Shown here piece after piece: positions 46,776 to 57,970 of a DNA stretch of 64,000 nucleotides. Numbering within the stretch: the first letter of the stretch is position 1; each line of letters opens with the position of its first letter. Source of the DNA: Vesta saturnalis. Its lineage: Eukaryota; Arthropoda; Insecta; Coleoptera; Lampyridae. The stretch covers positions 3,652,001 through 3,716,000 of the forward strand of contig JARFJB010000534.1 of assembly GCA_036346205.1 (NCBI GenBank), in the 5' to 3' direction. The notes below the pieces were generated by a model. That model ran no database searches and was not told the origin of the DNA. It worked only from the letters and a program-made list of their open reading frames with translations. Both the position numbers and the translations under genes were made by a program.

Positions 46776-48183
46776 TAGTATACGGGTACTTGTCGCCGCC
46801 ATCTTGGATTTTCTGGTGAAAACCCACCTTTCACTTTTTATACGCCCACGTGGGGGACCGTATTTTCCACCCCTATGGAGGCCTTTTTCAACCCTTTTTT
46901 TATTCCTAATTATTTTTTTACACACCCACGTGTAGGACGTGTTTGTTCACCCCTATTTTACTCGCTCACGTGTGAGACCGTATTTTTCACCATTTCTTTT
47001 CGAGGGTCAGCACTAGTTAGAGCCTTTTTTGTACTTGCTCACGTGAGGGGCTGGTCTTGGTGCTGGGACTGGACCTGGAGCTGATCTTGGGGTCGGGGCT
47101 GGAGCTAGTCTTGTGCTTGGGATAAGTCTTAGGGTTGGTAGGGGATCTGGAATTGGTCTTAGGATGATTTTGATGGTCATCTAATTAAGGTCCTTTTGGC
47201 TATATTAAGGGCAGTACCCCTGGAGGTTAGGCAAACGCACGCGCAAACATTGTTGGAAATTGCATAATTACCCTAATAAGATATTATTATTATTAAAATT
47301 ATCGATCCTATTGCTTTAAAATGGTCATATGCTATTGGATGATCTTTTACCTATACGAGAAAACGTTGTATTTCTGATAAGGAGGTACTTGTAAGACACG
47401 TGTAGGGCTTCGCAACTTGTTCTCAGGCCTTCGCCCCCTGACCGGAGATGGTATAGAAACCCTAACCTTATAAGACAGTTTTTTTATTAATAATCTTGTT
47501 TTCGGAATGGACTTCCGGGTTTGTTTATAATTTGTATATTTAAGAAGCCAGTTTCTATCAATCTTATTGGATTTAATACAAAAAACAAAAGCGTTGGAAA
47601 TTAAACGTAGCTTTCGTCTCTCCTATCCCTGCGTTTCTCTTGTCCCTTTCGTCTCTCACGTCTGTCGTGTCCGGTTGACTGGAAGTTTGAGCTTGTTTGT
47701 GGTGCCATCTAGTGGTCTATGAGTTAACAGACGTTTTTCTGTAATAGAGATTGATCATAGTTCCACGTAGCTGTATATTTTCAAAACTACAGTTCCTAGA
47801 AACTTGCGCACGGATCTTTCCCCTTGTCGCTGGTCCTTGACATAAAATTCTCAAAAGGTAAATAAAACACATAAGCAAGCAAGACCGCTTATTCAACGCG
47901 TGTTTAAATTGCATGTTAACAAATAACGTTCTGATGTATACCAACCAGCTCTTAATTACACATTTATTTTAAAGTAATGAGTTGAATTATATTTGTTATC
48001 GCAATGTATACTGTACATAGATGGTTGAGCATTTTCAAGAACGACTAGGACGTTAGGATCGTGTTTTATAAAAATCTAAGGTTTTTTAAAAGGACACAAC
48101 CTTTTTTTTATAGAAGTCATTTTCAGATACATCTTGAATTTTTTTATTTCGCTATTTAAATTAATATAATTAAAGCATTCTTA
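46776..48183. other. No gene seen; CACGTG repeats and a possible LTR
   Basis: 46840-47050 holds diverged repeats around CACGTG. 47046-47165 is a CTGG/CTTGG-rich low-complexity stretch. 47248-47660 begins TGTTGGAAATTGC and contains a TATATTTAAG box, loosely like a Copia-type LTR, but no target duplication or primer site was found. Confidence 0.45.
46841..47050. repeat. Diverged repeats centred on CACGTG
   Basis: CACGTG occurs at 46847, 46927, 46967 and 47040, each preceded by CGCC, ACC or GCT and most followed within 10 bases by GACCG or GGACG and a TTTTTCACC-like block. A fifth CACGTGTAGG lies at 47397. Confidence 0.65.
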
Positions 48184-48556
48184 CAGTGGCCGGCGTGTAA
48201 GAAGACGAGCCCGCCTATGCGCGAAAGACGACTTTATGATGTTGTTCGAATTCCCGCGTTCGTTTACCTCAGAGGCGTCACATGGCGCATAATGTATATT
48301 TTAATGGTATATTAAAAGCAATTCAAAGAACCATATTTTATGTAAATACGCAATTTATTATAATTAAAAGCTGTACTGGAAGTAATACTATAATTAAATT
48401 ATTGGAATTATTCATCTTCATACGCATTCTTCAAATATACATATAATTAAACATACAAATGTGATACGCCACTGCTTAGTATTTTTATTATAATCGGCAA
48501 CCGCCGTAGTTCTTCGCGATGCGCCGGCTCCTCGTCTTCTTACACGCCGGCCACTG
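48184..48556. mobile_element. MITE with CAGTGGCCGG ends
   Basis: The ends CAGTGGCCGGCGTGTAAGAA then GACGAG are inverted over about 26 bases and flanked by TA at 48182-83 and 48557-58. The element is 373 bp with an AT-rich interior and no coding capacity. TA target and CAGTG tips fit the Tc1/mariner superfamily. Confidence 0.88.
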
Positions 48557-49804
48557 TATGTATCTGGTTTGATTGATTGTTTTGAAGGTCGTTTTCTCAA
48601 ATCGAAATTATGTTTTACCAGAATTGAGAATGCAATGGTAAATTTTAGGCATCCCTTTTACATCAAAATGATCATTAATAGAGATGTGATAATTTTAATA
48701 ACAAGCATGGTAATAAAAATTTAAAACTCTAATAAAAAAATAATATGGGAAAATGCATGGTCAATTTAAAACCGTATGTTGCACACGTAATTACATTCCA
48801 AACTCTTAATGTGGTTTTTTTTATAAAAACAATTTGTGTGTCCTTATGTACAATATGAATATTTTTCAAACCGATTTGTTATTAATTATTTTTAAGAGAA
48901 AGGTAAAATACGAGTAGCAGTAATCAGGTTCTGTGTATTACTTTCTAAATTAGTTAATGATCGGAATGTAATAGCCTGTTTATATCCAGCCATTCACAAA
49001 TCGTGTTTTAGTGAGATTACATGTGGACTCGTTGTATAAAAAATATTTTAGTTCAACGTGTGGTACAGCTGAAGGAAGAAACACTTCTAAAGGTAAGCGT
49101 CTTATTTTTAATATGTTTTTTACCTGATATTGCTAACAAAAATGTCGATAAAGATTTTTAAAATGTATTATTACTCTTATAGGATTACGTCATAAGATGA
49201 GCTCTACAGATAGTTGGTACGTATTCGTTGATTTTAAACTTAATTCACGTATAATAATAAAACAATTAAAACCTTTTGCCTTTTATTTCCATTATATTAG
49301 TTTGATATTCTTAAAAACATGTTAATTTAATTTAACTCTATGTTATATATAAGTAATTATTACTTTCCAGTCTTTTTTAATGGGATTTTTACACCTGTTA
49401 ATGAACACGTTACAATTAAACAATTTTGTGAGTATGTAATTGAACATGCAAATGAATCAGACATGATGTTCCGAATGTATAGGGGGTGACTGTTTAGAGA
49501 ATCTGCCTATACATAAAGCATCATTGCATTAGAGTAGAAATAATTTATTATTTCACGTCATATTTAATTAGACTTTAATGCATTCAGTTTGAACTGTAAT
49601 CTGGTTTCCGCAAACTGTAAGACATAATTTCGGTTGATTGAGATTGATCAGGTGATCGAGCGTGATTTGTTTTAGATTGATTAATCAATTGATTTGTTTG
49701 TGTGTGTGGGAAAGAGCCGAAAGAGAGAGGCGTGAGAGAGAAACAAGATAGAGCAAGATAGAGGTGTACATTATCAGCTTCTATTATAGAAAATGTTCAT
49801 TAGT
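48557..49804. other. No certain gene; two exon-like segments at 49021-49230
   Basis: One open frame through 48990-49080 (KKYFSSTCGTAEGRNTSK) meets a GTAAGC donor at 49090. After a CTCTTATAG acceptor it continues in frame as GLRHKMSSTDSW, followed by a GTACGT donor. I recognise no family and there is no start in that frame, so this is only a candidate. Confidence 0.2.
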
Positions 49805-51990
49805 CTATACGCCATATGGAAAGTCCAGAGGTTTATATCTATTTAATCTTTGTATATGAGCACTATTATCTAATAAATTTAGAACCAATGCCTTTGTATG
49901 AGATTCTAATTCACTTAGATACTTTTCACTGCTTTTAACTACATTTTTGACCGAATCCACTTTTAACTCGCTTAGGATGTGCACATTTCGCACAAAGTAG
50001 GGACCATCGCATATTGCGCGGAAAACTTTAGATTCTTCATCATTAGTAATCTATGATCTGTGAATTGATTAAAAAACATTCTCTAAACGTTGTGCAGAGA
50101 TCGTCTTTTTCTAATTCTGTGCGCACCCATGAACCCTTATCCTTCAGTAGTGGAGGAATTGGTTGATTTTGATATTATATATTTTTGGTCGCTTTCCACA
50201 GAGCATAGTTTGTGTCTTCTGTTGCACTCATGCTTGCAAGATTTTCATTAAAGCTCTCGTTTTTCAAACTCTTGATCTGTTCTGTCAGTTCCATTGATGC
50301 TTGATTATATCGTCGCTTGTCCGAAGCATATCGTGTACTTTGCCAGACTCTTCTAAGCCTCCTTTTTTCAGCAATTTTTCTTTTCTATTGGACATAGTCC
50401 CTTCTTCCAAGCTGCATCCTGCATTATTTTGGTGAATTGTTAGACGGCTGTTTCAATTTCCTCATTTGTTCGTAGAGAGATTTGCATTTTCAGTTGGTGG
50501 TGAACAATATTCCTATAGTAACACCAGCTTGTGTATTTATTGTATAGTCGTGTTGACCTCTTTTTTCCATAATTTTAGCACACTAGAAGTGTAGCAGGTT
50601 TGGTATCTTGTTAGGATTCTTTGGCCAATATGTGAATTTATAAGTTGATAAGTGCCTTTAATACAGGTGTTGCATTACCTGATATAACACCCTACCTCTA
50701 GCAAGCGAGAATATACGAGAACCCCAAAAGAACATGCTTGGAATTGTAATCACCACCTGCTAGGAATTTCTTAATATTCTATGAAGCTGATACGACTAAG
50801 CGATTCATACCAATACCTTATTTCAATGATTGTTGCTTGAATGCAGGTAACTCATAGTGTTTAATATTAACCAGTGTATCAGTACCGCCTCTGGCTTGTC
50901 TATTTACATCTGAATGATTTATTGAGTATATGTTATAATTATGGATATTGAAATTAGTTGTACTGCAAAAATGAGTTTCAGTTACAAGTCAAATGCCAAT
51001 TTTATTATATATTAGAGAAGTTTCAGTCCCGTTTTTATGATTTGGAAGGCCATAATGCAATTTTATACATTGAATCCATTTTTGTTACATAATTCTTCCC
51101 TCAGTAATCTTATTTGTGTGGTTAGTTCGTTGATAGTTTTGTGTGGTGTTAGGATGGTTTCTTGTAATGAAATTATTATAGATATCAAGTCATTTGCTTG
51201 TTGGCCTACTGTTTGGTTATACAGATTTTCCTGATGGTTCCATTTGGCTATGCCATTGCATTTGATTTTGATATTGTAGAGCAGAAGCTTTTTGTGTCTG
51301 ACTTACGGATTGAGATAACTGTTGCTTCTGTTGTTGTTGTTGCCGCTGTTGTTGCTGTTGACCTTTCTGCTGTTGGTGTTTGGCGAATAGCAAGGCCAAC
51401 ATTTGCATTTTGAGATCTTCTGCTGAGATTATCTAGATACACTATGCAGCCTTTGTAGTTTGCACGGCGATTACTTAGACATAATACGCATTTTGGTGCT
51501 ATACCGTCATTACTGTTTTTAATACAGGTACGGTAGTCGTGTAATTCGGCACATTTAACACAACAAGCTGGCCTAGTGCATCCATTCCTCGTATGCCCAT
51601 AAAATTGGCAATTTTTTCATTGAGGCATCTGCATTTCTTTCTAGACTCTTCAAATTCGATTATTGCATTATCAATGTGCTCTGTATTGAAAATTTCTTAA
51701 TAATTTTCTGTGCGTTTAAGGTCAATGAAGAAGAGATTCCTTTTCTGTCTAGTTTCTCTGCTCAGTGCGTTCATGATATTAAGTACTTCATGACGTCCCT
51801 TTTTTATAATCTTCTATATTGCTTGTCTAGAGTTTTAATTTGTTGCATAGGTTGGTAATAGCAGTTTTCTTTTGGAATACTGTCTTTTCTCAGCGGATTT
51901 ACTGCTTTTGCATAATATCGTGTAAAAGGGGATCTAGTGTTTTCTTTTGACTATCTTGGTTTACAACTTGCTTGACTTGGTACCCTCGTC
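49805..51990 (-). pseudogene. Jockey-like LINE with ORF1 zinc knuckles and ORF2 pieces, RT deleted
   Basis: From 5' on the minus strand, ORF1 starts in a PRE_C2HC-like region (VLNIMNALSRETRQKRNLFF, about 51720-51800). Zinc knuckles follow (FYGHTRNGCTRPACCVKC then CVLCLSNRRANYKGCIVYLD, about 51430-51600), then a Gln-rich stretch at 51217-51408 and a short coiled-coil-like tail ending near 51040. ORF2 begins close by and keeps an endonuclease trace, GGDYNSKHVLLG (about 50740), and a post-endonuclease linker (QPIPPLLKDKGSWVRTELE, about 50110-50170). It then jumps to the C-terminus SVKNVVKSSEKYLSELESH and LDFPYGV (49805-49993). The RT is missing, so the copy has a large internal deletion plus many frameshifts. 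Confidence 0.78.
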
Positions 51991-52184
51991 AGTTGCTAGG
52001 CTCTCATATAAGTGATGAAACGGGGTTATTAATTAGAACATCTTGTATATTATATGCATGATCAAGTAATGTGAGATTCGTATGGAATCATAGGTGCCCA
52101 TAAACTTATGGTTTCAATGTTACTTGTCTCGTAGACAAATAAAAATTAACCAGATAATGTATGAAAAATATGACAAAACCATAT

Positions 52185-52965
52185 AACTCCACAAGGTAGT
52201 GTACTTGGACCGCTTGTCTTCTTATTATTTGTTAATGATCTAACGGAGTATATAATAAATGGGAACATTTTTACGTATGCTGGTGATCCAACTGTTGTAA
52301 TTAGTGGAGAAGCCGAGAAAATTCTTAATAATAAAATGTTAAGCATGCTAAAAGTGAATGGTGTTCAAGAAACAAGTTAACTATTAATTACAAAAAAAAA
52401 ACGATCTTATTGCATACATACGAGTGAACAGGAATTTCAATTTAAAATCAATAATGTGGGTATCCCTAGAGTATATAGCACAAAATTTTTAGGAACAGTG
52501 GTTGGCCAAGGATTAATATGGAAGGATAAAGTAGCTGATGTGTATAAGAAGCTTATGTTGAAATACTTGATGTAAAAAATACTTTATAACAATAATCACT
52601 TTTAAATGTATATTACGCTTTATCATTTTTGTTATTAATTATTATGACATTATGTGTGAGGTGATAGTCCGTACGCTCTTCGAGTGTGTCTGGTTCAAAA
52701 AAGAATGCTTCGTCTTATATTCAACTCAATGCTACTGACATTTATAGGGATGTATTTCGACAATGTATTCTTATGCTTTTCCATATATACTGTTTAAATA
52801 ATAGTCATAAACAGAAATGTAGTTTTAAGTTTATAGTGCATTCCTATAATACAAGAAGCATAAACAACTTTTATCTGAGTAAACCGATGCTCACTTTTTT
52901 CACAAAATCACTCCCTATAAAAGCTGTGCTTACTGCAATGCTTTGCCCATTTCATCTATAATCCT
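52185..52965 (+). pseudogene. LINE RT and C-terminal fragment
   Basis: Plus-strand frames give PQGSVLGPLVFLLFVNDLTE (RT motif), then FTYAGDPTVVISGEAE, where FADDT has become YAGDPT, then YSTKFLGTVV and KLMLKYL. After a gap come LVQKRMLRLIF and HSYNTRSINNFYLSKPMLTF with FFTKSLP, the 'YNTR' tail typical of CR1/Jockey-type LINEs. The active-site Asp pair is disrupted and the frame is broken. Orientation is opposite to the Jockey-like copy at 49805-51990, so it is a separate insertion. It is cut at the right by the transposon starting at 53000. Confidence 0.75.
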
Positions 52966-53344
52966 ATTTAAAAAAAATCATTCTTCACAGCTAACACTAC
53001 CGGGTGAAAGAGACTACACGTATCAGTATTTTTTTAAAGAACGGTAAGTCGTAGAGAGTTGGTTAAAAAAAATTATTATAAACCCCATAATAAAGAATTG
53101 AATGGTGATATTATTTCTTGGAAAAGTCAGCATCCTGAGTAGTTTTCTTCAGAATGTCTCCAAAATTTTAAATGGCACCATTTATCGAAAAAAAAGAAAA
53201 TATCGTTAAAAAAAAGAAAGTTTTATAGAAAAAATTATTTTATTACACACTCCTTTTAATTAATATTCGTCTAAAATTGTTAAATTTGAAATTCATTATT
53301 AACAATCAAAATTGAAAAGTCGGATTTTACCGAGTTACACAATG

Positions 53345-54346
53345 TTACAAGTGTTCAAAATATCTTCCATTTACTACTAAACATTGTTTAGCTCTTCTAG
53401 TTACACCATCAGTGGATCTAAGTACTTCTTCAATGTTTGATGAATGGCAAGCATTGCGAATTCTCAGCTTCATATCATCTCTCGTTGTTGGTTTTTCTTT
53501 ATAAACAATATCCTTGACCCGACCCCAAAGGAAAAAAATCTAGGGGTGTACAATCTGGTGATCTTGGCAGCCCCGCCACTACGCTTCCTCTCCCAACCCA
53601 TGTGTTGGGACACACTTGATTTACTGTATTCCTGGCGACCAATGAAAAATGAGGTGGGTCGCCGTCCTGCTGAAACCACATTCTTGCTCACGTTAAAAGA
53701 GGAACATTCTCCAATAGGTTGATCAAGTCATTACCTAACAACTCGGCGTATCATGTCCCATTTATAGTTTCTTCGAATAAATAAGGGCCTCTGATATTTC
53801 CTTTTTAACACTCCAACGATACTAATTGTCAATAGTTTGTAGCCTGTGGGGATTTGTTTGAGACCAGTCACGTGCATTGTGAATATTAACTTCTCCAGTG
53901 CTTTTAGAAGTAGCTTCGTCAGTCCATAAAACTATCCTAGGAAAGTGTCGATATTTATTTATTAACCAATTACAAAAAATTACTCGTGCTTGAAAACCAT
54001 TCTCATTTTATTCTTGGTCCCTATGAACATGTTATGGATGAAAGTTGTGATCTTTCAAAATTCTGCATACAGAGCTAATTCCAGAATCCCTTGCAGGTGC
54101 TCTCCTTGAAATATGCTGATCAACAATTACTGCAGCGAGAACATCAGGCTCTATGTCATTACGTATAAATCGTATAATTCGATTTTCACGATTGTATATA
54201 GTTATGACCTGCCCTTTGGTACATATACGTTTTGCCAATCTCCAAAGAACGTTGAAGGATTGACGGGTATGTTGACGATATCTTTCTGTACATATTCTTT
54301 CAGCCGCTCTGTAATTTTGTCTACATTCTCCCAAAACCATTAACAT
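53345..54346 (-). pseudogene. IS630/Tc1-mariner transposase (DUF4817-type HTH), broken
   Basis: The N-terminal frame (54032-54346) reads MLMVLGECRQNYRAAERICT then ERYRQHTRQSFNVLWRLAKR, the DUF4817-type HTH, and later RRAPARDSGISSVCRILKDH, the second HTH. Further on, broken frames give VLWTDEATSKSTGEVNIHNA (first Asp), MWFQQDGDPPHFSLVARNT (second Asp) and RSPDCTPLDFFPLG (third Asp). The C-terminus DGVTRRAKQC...GRYFEHL ends at the stop at 53345. All catalytic Asp codons are readable, but the frame is broken many times. Confidence 0.85.
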
Positions 54347-54718
54347 ATCAAAAGCTTTCTAAATTTGAAAACGGCATAATTTCACTAATTTAAGTTACCT
54401 CACTGCTTAAAGAAATTAAATTTTAACTTTGTGTCTACAAACACATATTAATAATAAACAATAAATTATCAATTTAAACAATGTATGATTAAACGATAGA
54501 TTATTACAACACATGCAATTATTGACATTAACACACTCGTGTTACATTGCTTAATTAGGTAACTAGATTAATAAAATCCGACTTTTCAATTGTGTTTGTT
54601 AACAATGAATTTCAAATTTAATAATTTTAGTCGAATATTACTTAAAAGGGGAGGGAGTAAGAAAATAATTTTTTGTATAAAACTTTCTTCTTGTTTAACG
54701 ATCTTTTCAACAATACCT

Positions 54719-55900
54719 TGTAAAAACAATTATTAAAAGGCATCAAATTGTAACATTAATAAAAAACGATGATGTAATATACCATTCGTAATTGATCAAG
54801 TAATTTAATTAATATAAAAAATTACCCCTTAATAATCGCTAAGTGCCGTCGGATCATCGGTAGATGAATATAAGGGTGGGTTCTAATTTAGAGTTTGGTT
54901 AACCTACCTGGAATGCTAGTTGCTTCTTTTCTGCTTGATTATTTTCACTTAATTCCAAAAATGTTATCAAAAAATTATGAATAAAATAATAAATTCTCGA
55001 GCGCCATGTTGTCTTTCTTTTTTTATATATATCTATCTAGGAACAACAAAACCTAGTTATTGAACACTATAAACAATTAACACAAATGAAAATAAAATAA
55101 CAAGTTACATAAGTTTATTTAATATATGTTTGAAAACGAGAAAAATTCAAAAGTCATGAACTATACTAAATTATAAAAAACTTTACCTTTTAACTGTTCT
55201 GTATATACACTGTTACAGGTACTATGAAGCAGAATGGTTCATATGGTGAGGTCAATGTCTTGCTTAGTTATCCTTAAAATATGGAATTTCCTTGAAGTTT
55301 ATTCGCCAAATTTATTTGTAAAAGAATGTAGAACTTGCGTTGTAAAGGTAACTCATGTAAAACTTGCCATTTAAAATATACAAATTAAGTGATTAAAAAG
55401 GTGCGTACTTAAAAAATAAAAGTGCATACTTGAAAAATAAGTACTTAAAAAGTAAGTAAAAGGTGAAAGGTGAAAAGTGAAAGGTGCCTAAAAAAAGCAA
55501 AGGCTTTAGTTTTAAAATATAATGAGAAAAAATAACTTACCATCAAAATTCTGATGGCACCAAAATATAAAAAAATTAAGTAAAAATCATACTTATTGCT
55601 GTTAACATTCAGCATTAAGTGAATTAAGAAAAGCTTTCAGAATAACTCAAGTGTATTTCCCCAAAAAATCTTAACGCTTGCGCGGATACATTAATATAAA
55701 TCCAATTTTTTAAGAAAGGGAACTAAAACTATTTATGTAATATTACACCCAAAAGATTTGTTCTAGGAAATGCCAATTAAATTGCCAGTTTTCAATTCTA
55801 CACATTAATAATTAAAAACTTTTCTAATATTATGCCAAATAGATGAACGATTCTTAAATTAATGTACTTTTTAATACAACCACAAAAAAAGGTTGTTACA
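54719..55900. mobile_element. Solo LTR, copy 2
   Basis: 1182 bp with ends TGTAAAAAC and GGTTGTTACA (TG...CA) and a 4-bp target duplication ACCT at 54715-54718 and 55901-55904. It is homologous throughout to 11862-13023, for example CTCGAGCGCCA, CAGTTCTGTATATA, TAACTTACCATC and AAAAAAAGGTTGTTACA. It lies inside the right TIR of the transposon at 53000-56087. No internal retroelement sequence remains. Confidence 0.78.
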
Positions 55901-56087
55901 ACCTTTTTCGACATATGGCGTCATTTAAAATTTTGGAGAGATTCTGGAGAAAACTACTCAGGATTTTTGCGGGAAATAATATCATCATTCCATTTATTAT
56001 TACGGGGTTTATAATAATTTTTTTTAAACCAACTCTCTACCGACTTCTTTAAAAAAAATACTGATACGGGTGGTCTGATTCACCCGG

Positions 56088-56769
56088 TATATATAGGATT
56101 TTTCAGATGTGTGGGGCTGTGGAAACACGTACTGCACGAACTGTAGTGTTTATTAAAAAATGTTTCTCTAGAGAAGTTTTACAACGTTAAGAATACAATT
56201 TTTCTGATATACTCGCTTATGTATAGGACGTTGCATAAAAGTACGACAATTTTTTGTAAGACTATGTTTTTACATATTTGAATAGGGATTAAAATGTTTG
56301 AAATTTGGATGACGCATTGCCAAGTTGTTCAAGAAATACTAATAATAGTACATTAACAATAGTTACGTACAAACAAAATACTCTTTTAAAAACAATTGAG
56401 AATCAAACACACGGTATAATTTTCTTTTCAAACAAACAGTGTCCGACTCCTTAATCGAGAATTTGCACGTGTGATTAGATAACATTTCTGCAGATAATTG
56501 TTTCAATAATGTGACTATGCTAGTAACTATAATAGTTACTTTAACCCACATTGAAGCTTGTAAAAATGTACAGGACGTTCCATTTAAAAAATCGAACCCT
56601 GAGTTGTCACACTATGCGAAATAATCGAATCAATTTCTACTTTTTAACCTTACTTCATGAAATTCCGTATTAACAGCAAATATAATTAATACAATTGCAC
56701 AATGTTTTATATAAATATTTATGACTGAACGCGTTTGTATGCAACATGTATCATTATTAAGAGGAAATA
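56088..56769. other. No gene seen
   Basis: AT-rich, with no supported feature. Confidence 0.5.
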
Positions 56770-57160
56770 CAGTCAAGCCTCGTTAACTAGTATACCAAGG
56801 AAATAGAGAATAATTTGAGTTATCAACGGTTTCAAGTTAACATGTTTCCACTTATAGAGTTTCGACAGAATTTTAGTGAATGGACTGAAAACAGAAGAAA
56901 GAAAGAAAAAAGAAACTGTTGCAGATTTTTTTTACTTCGAGTTATAGAAGGTTTATTAAGCAAACTTTGAGATATAGAGGTCAATTTATAAAATTGAACT
57001 CTATATTTCGAAACAGTTCAAGTCATAGAGCCGTAATACGATTAAAAATACTTCGAGTTAATTTTTTTCGACTTACAGAGGGTTTCTCTAGGAAATTAAT
57101 AAAAATTCTAATTAATGAGGTTTTCGAGTTAACGAGGACCGAATTAGCGAGGTTCGACTC
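56770..57160. mobile_element. pogo/Tigger-like MITE
   Basis: The left end is CAGTCAAGCCTCGTTAACT after TA (56768-69). The right end, reversed, is GAGTCGAACCTCGCTAATTC, followed by TA (57161-62). CAGTnRAACCTCG-type ends are characteristic of pogo/Tigger elements. The interior is AT-rich and repeats short TTCGAGTTA-like and ATAGAGG-like blocks. It is 391 bp and non-coding. Confidence 0.75.
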
Positions 57161-57369
57161 TATATTCATAATTTTTTAAGATCAATCTGTTCGTTCATTA
57201 AAAGTACTTTCTGTTTATGTTTATAAATTTCCAAAACATCTTATGTGTCTTGTTTATTACAAAAATGTAAAAAATTTATATTTAAAGATTATATTTACAA
57301 CATCTAACATGTTTGTTGTATCTAATACCAAAGTTCCTAAGTTCACTTTGTAAATACTCGACTTTAAAC

Positions 57370-57970
57370 TGTCATTAGTTGGATCTTCAGTAAATCAGTA
57401 AATAAATAGTTAAGCACGTTGGTAATAGTTTTTAAAGCTACTTCTTGTTTTTTTCTAATATGTGAGCTACTTATTCCGATATTTTCCAAAGTATGAAATG
57501 GATATATATTCATTTTGGTGAATGTTTTGATAGATAATTTGTACTTTAACTAAAGTAGATGCTTCAGAATTTGTTCGGTTTAATGGTAATTTTATTGTGC
57601 TATCTACTAATTGTCTATATGCAGATTAGTTTTGTGTTCTGTGATGGCATGAATCGTTTGGAATTGGAATGTTTGCATGTATATGTTTTCTGAATACGGA
57701 GAACCCAAACTTTCTCTATGTATTTGTTTTTATTTTTATATCTTGAAAATTAATGACTACTTTGTTCTTACTCTAGCGTAAATTGACTTATTAATGTTAA
57801 TTAAAAACTCATCAATAAAATACCATCAACATACCCACACCAGAATACAATCTTATCAGAAACATTTAATTCAAAAAATTGATCTTCTAGGTTATTCATA
57901 AAGGGATTAGATAAAGTTGAGGGAATTGAACTGCACATAGGTTAAGCATTTTTTATAAATAAATTTTGTT
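57370..57970 (-). pseudogene. Penelope-like RT fragment
   Basis: On the minus strand at about 57780-57950 one frame reads MCSSIPSTLSNPFMNNLEDQ then FFELNVSDKIVFWCGYVDGI. This matches the Penelope RT motif in which 'SPxLANxxMxxLE' precedes 'FWYRYVDDI'. The second catalytic Asp of YVDD is Gly here. Flanking frames are broken and no GIY-YIG motif is visible, so it is an old partial copy, separate from the one at 22868-24200. Confidence 0.6.

Larger units (their letters stand above)
53000..56087 (-). mobile_element. DUF4817-type Tc1-mariner transposon with a solo LTR in one TIR
   Basis: The tips CCGGGTGAA (53000) and its inverse ending CACCCGG (56087) are flanked by TA (52998-99 and 56088-89). 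The left TIR is continuous at 53000-53340. The right TIR is split into 54575-54714 and 55905-56087, with a 1.18-kb solo LTR between. Paired blocks: CGTATCAGTATTTTTTTAAA, GAGAGTTGGTT, AATTATTATAAACCCC, CCAAAATTTTAAATG, GAAAGTTTTATA and TTAAATTTGAAATTCATT. A broken minus-strand transposase lies inside. Confidence 0.88.

Noticed and set aside
51198..51413. Plus-strand Val-rich frame at 51198-51413
   Set aside because: Antisense shadow of the Gln-rich part of the LINE ORF1 on the minus strand.
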